Of a stretch of DNA of 64,000 bases, positions 58,739 through 64,000 are shown piece after piece (position 1 is the first letter of the stretch; every line of letters starts with the position of its first letter). A model generated the notes under the pieces. The model was not told where the DNA came from. It saw only the letters and a list, made by a program, of their open reading frames with translations, and searched no databases. The stretch is taken from positions 1 through 64,000 of the forward strand of contig JAJZDI010000005.1 in NCBI GenBank assembly GCA_021806045.1, written 5' to 3'. The position numbers were made by a program, and so were the translations under genes. Source of the stretch: Actinomycetes bacterium. Lineage in GTDB: Bacteria; Actinomycetota; Acidimicrobiia; Acidimicrobiales; RAAP-2.

Positions 58739-59767
58739 ATGCGTATCCCGTCCGCCACACCCCGGCCCGGGGTCCACGCCCGCACCTGGTTGCGGACCGC
58801 CGCCGTCGCCGTCGCCGTCGTCGGGTCGGCCGCGGTCGTCGCCGGTTGCCAGGCGCCCTTCAGCGCGCCTCCCACCGTCTCGGTCGCTGCCGACTTCAGC
58901 GACGTGGGCGACCTGGCCGTCGGGGCGCCGGTCGAGCTGGCCGACATCCCCGTCGGCCATGTGACATCGATCACGTTGCAGGGCTCCGAGGCCCGGGTGG
59001 CCATGGCCGTCCAGCGCTCGGCCGCCGTTCCCGCCGACGCCACCGCCGAGCTCCGGCGCACGTCGCTCCTCGGCGAGCGCTTCATCTCCCTCGTCCCGCC
59101 GACGGGGGGGAACCCGGCGCCGTTGCGTGACGGCGAGCTTCTCCCCCGGGCCGTCGTGATCCCCGGGATCCAGCAGTTCGTGTCGGCCGGAGCATCGGTG
59201 GTGGGCGCCATCGACACCACCCGCCTGGCCGACCTGATCGCCACCGGGGCCCAGGGCTTCGGCGGCCAACAGCAGCAGCTGCGGCAGCTGATCGACGGGT
59301 TCGCCACCGTGGCCCACGGGTACGCGAGCCGCACGTCGGACATCTCCAGGCTGGTCGACACGATGGACCAGCTGTCCTCCTCCCTGGCGCCGGCATCCGG
59401 TCAGGACGCGGCGGCGGTCACGACGCTGGCCCACACCACATCCCTGCTCGCCGACCAGTCGCAGCGGTTCGACCACCTGTTGCAGTCGCTCCAGGACCTG
59501 TCCGTCCAGGGGAGGGGCATCCTCGAGTCCTACATCCCCCAGATAGACGACGAGCTGGCCGGGCTGGCCTCGACCTCCCAGGCGCTGGCCGCCACCGAGT
59601 CGGACCTCGGCAAGCTGATCGACGGGATTCCCGGGCACAACGCCGCGGTGAAGTCGGCCACCGTGGATCACCAGCTCCAGGTGCTCGATGACCTCGTCGT
59701 CTGCGGCCTGCCGGGAGGCGGCGCCAACGCGGCGGTGCCGGCCCAGACGTGCGGGGGTGGCGGATGA
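58739..59767 (+). CDS. Mce family lipoprotein, fifth (MceE position)
   Basis: The product is 342 residues. A signal peptide ends in lipobox VVAGC with Cys37, as usual for the MceE/LprK position. The MCE domain reads TVSVAADFSDVGDLAVGAPV, then ELADIPVGHVTSITL and LLGERFISLVPP. It should be lipid-anchored and would tether the Mce tube. The start lies one base after the upstream stop. Confidence 0.93.
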   Translation: MRIPSATPRPGVHARTWLRTAAVAVAVVGSAAVVAGCQAPFSAPPTVSVAADFSDVGDLAVGAPVELADIPVGHVTSITLQGSEARVAMAVQRSAAVPADATAELRRTSLLGERFISLVPPTGGNPAPLRDGELLPRAVVIPGIQQFVSAGASVVGAIDTTRLADLIATGAQGFGGQQQQLRQLIDGFATVAHGYASRTSDISRLVDTMDQLSSSLAPASGQDAAAVTTLAHTTSLLADQSQRFDHLLQSLQDLSVQGRGILESYIPQIDDELAGLASTSQALAATESDLGKLIDGIPGHNAAVKSATVDHQLQVLDDLVVCGLPGGGANAAVPAQTCGGGG

Positions 59768-61149
59768 TCACCCGCCGGATCGTCGTGAACCTCGTGACCT
59801 TCTTCACCGTGTCGGCCGTGCTGGTGGTGTTCGGACTGCTCGACCTGCTCGGCAACCCGTTCGCGGCGCCGACCGTCGTCGACACGGTCCTCGCCAATGC
59901 GGACGGCCTCTACCCCGGCTTCACCGTGACCCTGAACGGCGTGCCTGTCGGCTCGGTGCGAAGCGTCCAGCTGACGCGTGGCGGCGTGCTCGTCGCCATG
60001 GCCCTCGACCCCGGCTCGCGGGTACCCGGCGATGTGGCCGCCCGGATCGAGGTGGCCAATCCCCTCGGTGAGCAGCAGATCGACCTCGTCCCTCAGCACG
60101 GGGGCACGGCGCCGCCGCTCGTCAACGGGGCCCGGGTGCCCATGGCACCCGGTGGAGGCCCGGCTGACATCGGCCAGGTGGTGGCGGCCGCCACCCGGCT
60201 GTTGGCGGCGATCCCGGTCGGCGACCTCAACACTGTCCTCCACCAGACCGCCGTGGCGCTCGACGGCAGGGCGGCCGCCGTGCGGGCGCTGATCAATGAC
60301 GGCCAGCAATTCTCGCAGGAGTTCGTCGGGTATCAGCAGGCGTTCCGGACCCTCCTGGCCGACGCTCCGCCCGTGCTCGACTCGGTGACGGCGGCCGGGC
60401 CGCAGCTCCACGACGCGTTGACGACGACAGCCGCCCTCCTCGGCGTGCTGGCCAGCCACCAGCAGGCGGTGCTCTCGCTGCTCCGTTCGGGAGCCAGCAC
60501 TGCGCAGCTGCTCGACGCCGCCGTCGTGGCGGAGCGTCCCAACCTCGCCTGCCTCGTCCACGATCTGCGGGACACGGTGGTGAACCTCGCGCAGCCGGCC
60601 AACCTGGGCTCGTTGGCCGGCGCACTGGCCACCAACGGATCGTTCTTCACCATCGTCAACGAGCTGACGCCGACAGGTCCGGCCCGCAGCCTGGTAGCCG
60701 GCCAGCCGGCCAGTGCGGACCAGGTATGGCTCCGGACACGGCTCCTGCTCCCGCCCGTGCTGAGCCCACAGGCGGTCACCTATGCGCAACAACGGACCTT
60801 GCCGGACATCCTGCCCGGCGCGGCGTGCCGGACGGAATTCGGCGCCGGGGTGGCGGCGGGAACGCAGGCCGGCTTCGTGCCGGAGGCGCCCGGCGTCACG
60901 GTCGTCCCACCGACGCCGGCTGAGGCGCAGGTGCGGGGGTCGGGTACCCCGCCGACGGACCCCACCCTGGCCGGGGACCCCGCGCCCACCGGCGGTGGCG
61001 CACCGGCGGGACCCGCCGTTCCGGTGATGGGCTCGGCCGCCGTACTGGCCGCAGGACCGCTCCGGCGCCGCGCTCGGCGCTTCCGCCGAGATCTCCGTGC
61101 GGCACCACGGGGGCGTCGCACCCACCATGAGGAGGAACACCATGGCTGA
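59764..61149 (+). CDS. Mce family protein, sixth (MceF position)
   Basis: The product is 461 residues from an ATG overlapping the upstream stop. An N-terminal helix (NLVTFFTVSAVLVVFGLLDL) precedes the MCE domain: VLANADGLYPGFTVTLNGVP, then VGSVRSVQLTRGG and LGEQQIDLVPQ. The C-terminus has a second hydrophobic stretch (VMGSAAVLAAGPLRRRARRF) followed by a basic and His/Glu tail. That could be a second membrane contact and is unusual. Confidence 0.92.
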   Translation: MITRRIVVNLVTFFTVSAVLVVFGLLDLLGNPFAAPTVVDTVLANADGLYPGFTVTLNGVPVGSVRSVQLTRGGVLVAMALDPGSRVPGDVAARIEVANPLGEQQIDLVPQHGGTAPPLVNGARVPMAPGGGPADIGQVVAAATRLLAAIPVGDLNTVLHQTAVALDGRAAAVRALINDGQQFSQEFVGYQQAFRTLLADAPPVLDSVTAAGPQLHDALTTTAALLGVLASHQQAVLSLLRSGASTAQLLDAAVVAERPNLACLVHDLRDTVVNLAQPANLGSLAGALATNGSFFTIVNELTPTGPARSLVAGQPASADQVWLRTRLLLPPVLSPQAVTYAQQRTLPDILPGAACRTEFGAGVAAGTQAGFVPEAPGVTVVPPTPAEAQVRGSGTPPTDPTLAGDPAPTGGGAPAGPAVPVMGSAAVLAAGPLRRRARRFRRDLRAAPRGRRTHHEEEHHG

Positions 61150-61939
61150 ACATGGTCGTCACGCTGTCCCCGCCACCGACGCCGACGAGCGCCCAGGTGA
61201 CGGCAGGCCCGCCCGAGCTCGTGGGGTGGCGACGATCGACCGGGAGAGCGGAGGCGTCCGGGTCGACACCACCGCCGCGGCCCGACGTGCCACCCGGCGG
61301 CGCTCGCCCACCCCGCCCGAGGAGGCCCGGGAAGGGAGCGCCGCTGGTGCCGCCCAGGCATCTGATGGCGACCGGCCTCCCTCGGGACGTCGTCTGCGAT
61401 CGCTCGGGCGACGGCTGGTCGCCGTGGCCGCCGTGGTGGGCATCGCCGGCACCCTGCTCTTCGGGCACGCCTGGGCCGTGCAACGCCAGCAGGCGGCCAA
61501 CGAGGCGAGCGTCCGATCGGTGGCCAACGGCTTCCTGCTGTCCCTCACGAACTTCGACGCAAAGTCGATCGACGCGGACTTCAACCGGGTCCAGTCCTAC
61601 GCCACCGGGAGCTTCGCCTCCCAGGCCAACCAGTTCTTCGGCTCGACCATCCGCAAGCAGCTGGAGGCGGCCCTCGCCTCCTCCAGGGGCCAGGTCCGTG
61701 ACCTGTTCGTCCAGTCCGCCTCGGCCGGGAAGGCGACCGTCTTCGCCGTGGTGGACCAGACCTACGTGAACGCCAAGATGTCGGCGCCGGCAGCCGACGT
61801 ACTCCGGATCGTGCTCGACCTCGCCTCCCGACCGTCAGGCTGGAAGGTGGCCGACGTCACCGTCCTCGGGAGTGGGAGCGCCACCTCGCCCACCACGTCG
61901 GCCGGCCCGGCCGCGTCGTCTGCGCCGTCCGGGGGCTGA
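61142..61939 (+). CDS. Mce-associated membrane protein (Mas type)
   Basis: The product is 265 residues from the ATG at 61142 with GAGGAGG upstream, overlapping the mceF end by eight bases. A charged cytoplasmic N-terminus of about 95 residues precedes one helix (RLVAVAAVVGIAGTLLFGHA). An external domain follows (SVANGFLLSLTNFDAKSIDA, then VQSYATGSFASQANQFFG), typical of Mas/OmamA-like proteins that stabilise Mce complexes. It is the last gene of the operon. Confidence 0.87.
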   Translation: MAEHGRHAVPATDADERPGDGRPARARGVATIDRESGGVRVDTTAAARRATRRRSPTPPEEAREGSAAGAAQASDGDRPPSGRRLRSLGRRLVAVAAVVGIAGTLLFGHAWAVQRQQAANEASVRSVANGFLLSLTNFDAKSIDADFNRVQSYATGSFASQANQFFGSTIRKQLEAALASSRGQVRDLFVQSASAGKATVFAVVDQTYVNAKMSAPAADVLRIVLDLASRPSGWKVADVTVLGSGSATSPTTSAGPAASSAPSGG

Positions 61940-63536
61940 GCCCGTAGGGGGAGCCGTCCGCGTGCGAGCTCTGTCCCCGGCCATGCCCTGAGCTCGACTC
62001 CTGGGACCGGCCCCGGTCGAGGAGGTCGCCGACCACCGCACCCACGCCGCCGGCAGTGGTCGACACGTCAGTCGCCACGGTCGACACCACGGTCGACACC
62101 ACGGTGCCGACCACCCCACCACCTGCCGGCGCCGTCGTGCCCCGGCCCGGTGGCGGTGACGGAGCTGGTGTCGGTGCCGGTGATGGCACTGGCGCCGGCG
62201 ACGTCTTGGGAGCCGGTGCCGGCGTGGCCACGCTGGTGGGCACGGTCGTCGATCGGATGGCGACGAGTGATCCGGGCTGCCCGGCCGACGACGTCGAGTG
62301 GTTCGTCGTGCCGCCGGCGGCCGCTGGCGTACCCGGCACCGTCGCATGCGGGGAGGGCGGCGGGGCAACGGTGGTCGGCGTGGTCGCCGGTGGCTGGGCA
62401 GGAGCGGCTACCGGCGGTTGGCCGCTCCGCGTCGTATGGGGCTCCGGGGGTAGGGCGACGTGCAGCGCGCCTGTCTCGAGGACCGGTGCAGCGCCGCCGG
62501 CGAGGGCCAGCCCAGCCACCAGCGCGGCGGATGCCGCCCGGGTGCGACGCCGGGGGCGCTCAGCGATCCTCGCGATGCCGCCGGCAGCGCCCGCGGCATC
62601 GCCACCGGTGATGAGGGCGAGGGACGCTCCGGAGCGCTTCGCCCGGCGACGCTGGTACAGGTCGGCATCGGCGAGATCCAGAAGGTCGGTGATCCGGGCG
62701 GCGGGATCGGACGTGGTCGCCATTCCCCAGCTGAAGGGTGGCGCACCGGCGGTCACCCGCTCGAGGAGCGCCGGGACGTCGGCTGCACTCGCTCCGGCCA
62801 GCACGGCGACGAATTCGTCGCCGCCGATCCGGTACAGGGCGTCGCCAGCCCGGAGGTGTGAGGCGAACGAGCCGGCCAGCGCCACGAGCGCCCGATCGCC
62901 GGCGGCGTGGCCTTCGCGGTCGTTGGTCTCCTTCAGCCCGTCCAGGTCGACCATCACCACGGCCAGCCGTTGGCCGAAGCGGCCCATCTGCGCCAGCGTC
63001 CGGGTGAGCTCCGTATGAAGTGCCCGGCGATTGCCGGCTCCGGTCAGAGGATCGACGAGGGCGGCCTGCTCGAGGCGGTCGAGGGCTTCGTCGGCGGCAT
63101 GATCGGCGATGACCCGCACCGAACGTTCGATGGCGATGTCATCTCGCGGGTCGGATCCGGCGTCGATCACCTCCGGCAGGAGCAGGAGGCGCTCCCGCAT
63201 GAGGCGCACTGACCCGTGCGCGTCCGACCAGCGTCGACCGGCCCGTTCGGCCACGCGGTGTGCCCAGACGTCCTCGCCGGTGTGCTGGCGGCCGCCGCCT
63301 CCTCCGCGCTGGAGCTCGACCAGCAGGCGAAGTGCGGCGATGACGCCGACGGCCTCGTCGTCGGGCCAGCTGTCATCGGTTCCCGACGGGATGTCGAGGT
63401 CCTCGGTTCCCGTGGCGCGACCGGCGAAGGCCTGGTCGGCGGCGCCCGACCCCAGGTGGTCGTCCCCACCGCGGCCAGCGAGCTGCCGCCACTGCTCGGC
63501 GATCTCGTGGTCTGTCGCTGCCCTCAGCGTGACCAT
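61857..63536 (-). CDS. GGDEF diguanylate cyclase with membrane helix and P/T/S-rich outer tail
   Basis: The product is 559 residues from the ATG at 63536 with GGGGAGG upstream. The GGDEF domain covers about residues 158-310: VDPLTGAGNRRALHTEL, VVMVDLDGLKETND, and YRIGGDEFVAVL with the intact GGDEF at 238-242. An inhibitory-site RxxD is at 229-232. A basic stretch (RPRRRTR) and one helix (AASAALVAGLALAGGAA) then lead to about 200 residues rich in Pro, Thr and Ser. It should make cyclic-di-GMP in the cytoplasm. Its end overlaps the convergent Mas gene by 83 bases. Confidence 0.9.
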   Translation of the reverse strand: MVTLRAATDHEIAEQWRQLAGRGGDDHLGSGAADQAFAGRATGTEDLDIPSGTDDSWPDDEAVGVIAALRLLVELQRGGGGGRQHTGEDVWAHRVAERAGRRWSDAHGSVRLMRERLLLLPEVIDAGSDPRDDIAIERSVRVIADHAADEALDRLEQAALVDPLTGAGNRRALHTELTRTLAQMGRFGQRLAVVMVDLDGLKETNDREGHAAGDRALVALAGSFASHLRAGDALYRIGGDEFVAVLAGASAADVPALLERVTAGAPPFSWGMATTSDPAARITDLLDLADADLYQRRRAKRSGASLALITGGDAAGAAGGIARIAERPRRRTRAASAALVAGLALAGGAAPVLETGALHVALPPEPHTTRSGQPPVAAPAQPPATTPTTVAPPPSPHATVPGTPAAAGGTTNHSTSSAGQPGSLVAIRSTTVPTSVATPAPAPKTSPAPVPSPAPTPAPSPPPGRGTTAPAGGGVVGTVVSTVVSTVATDVSTTAGGVGAVVGDLLDRGRSQESSSGHGRGQSSHADGSPYGLSPRTAQTTRPGRPTWWARWRSHSRGR

Positions 63537-63753
63537 GGTCCAGATGCCTCCCCGGTTCCGTGCCGTCCCTACCCAGAAGGCGACCGGAACAGTCCCACCA
63601 ACACAATACGTAGTGGAGAACTCACATGGAGCGTCGACCTTGCGAAACGTCCGAAAATTGTGATTTGCGCCCGTAAGGTCCGTGCGGTCGGCCCGTTTCC
63701 CCTCCGTCACCTGCCGGCAGCGAAGCCGGCAGTCCGCGAACGAAGGGGAATAC

Positions 63754-64000
63754 ATGTCAGCGATCAGTAGGACGGCGAAGATCGTCGGAAGTGCGGCAGG
63801 CGTGGCTGGCCTGGTCATCGTGGCCGGAGGGGCCCTCCCGGGCAGCGCATCACCTGCGCTCCCGATGCCGAAGCTTCCCAGCCTGCCCACCGGCACCCAG
63901 TGCGTGAGCACGCCGGCGCCGCCGGCCAACCCGCTGCCCGTCTCCGGTTCCGACCTGGGAACGGCGTCGGTCGCCGGTGGTGGCGGCTCCCTGAGCGTGT
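63754..64000 (+). CDS. secreted protein, cut by window end
   Basis: AAGGGG lies before the ATG at 63754. The visible 82 residues comprise a signal peptide (TAKIVGSAAGVAGLVIVAGG) with likely cleavage near GSASPA, then a Pro-rich segment with one Cys and a Gly/Ser-rich stretch. The composition resembles the secreted protein at 48.4-49.8 kb. The remainder lies outside the window. Confidence 0.7.
   Translation, partial: MSAISRTAKIVGSAAGVAGLVIVAGGALPGSASPALPMPKLPSLPTGTQCVSTPAPPANPLPVSGSDLGTASVAGGGGSLSV

Overview
The window is 64 kb of high-G+C actinobacterial DNA that looks chromosomal. Its gene content is an mce lipid-import operon, a mycofactocin-type short-chain dehydrogenase, an MmpL-like exporter, Hsp20, a DyP peroxidase, and a truncated secreted protein ending in YWLVAADGG / FTFGDAGFYG-type repeats. 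I read this as class Acidimicrobiia or a close relative; the taxonomic placement is inference. Many genes start with GTG, one starts with TTG, and several appear to be leaderless.

Layout. 1-6.6 kb: two repeat-built secreted proteins (fibronectin type III repeats; WAVG repeats plus Ig-like and WxL-like domains) separated by 0.9 kb of lower-G+C DNA, then a TetR regulator. 7.2-9.1 kb: a tRNA-Ala followed by two toxin-antitoxin modules (YefM/RelE-like and Phd/PIN). 9.4-20.1 kb: a lipoprotein with a hydrolase elbow, a YhhN-like protein, an MMPL exporter, membrane proteins, a PHS-type MFS transporter and a sulfatase. 20.2-25.4 kb: a compact five-gene unit with a UPF0104-type membrane protein, a propeller-like carbohydrate protein, two uninterrupted collagen-like proteins with twin-arginine N-termini, and between them a GT2-TPR glycosyltransferase. 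This is the most system-like novelty in the window. 25.4-32.1 kb: DyP peroxidase, AGPS-like flavoprotein, ABC exporter, SDR and glycerate kinase.

32.1-42.3 kb: a P450-luciferase-like monooxygenase pair, Hsp20, divergent pyrophosphatase and polyphosphate kinase, an aldo/keto reductase, and a four-gene operon of a double-DEARH diiron protein, an SCP2-like protein, a small CxxC protein and a ferredoxin. The P450 operon and the diiron operon carry the same two-part promoter: a DosR-like box followed by an AACACGTT box. This suggests co-regulated oxygen-dependent chemistry that responds to hypoxia or lipid.

42.4-64 kb is dominated by envelope biology: a GT-C-like membrane protein, an HD-GYP protein, MceG ATPase, an ECF sigma factor fused to a transmembrane helix and an 11-copy 11-residue repeat tail, a secreted putative sortase substrate, a sortase, a Gly-Ser repeat protein, the yrbE-yrbE-mceABCDEF-mas operon, and a GGDEF protein that, like the sigma factor, has a cytoplasmic signalling domain, one helix and a Pro/Thr/Ser-rich outer tail. 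The last gene is cut by the window end. No CRISPR array, insertion sequence, rRNA or prophage was seen.
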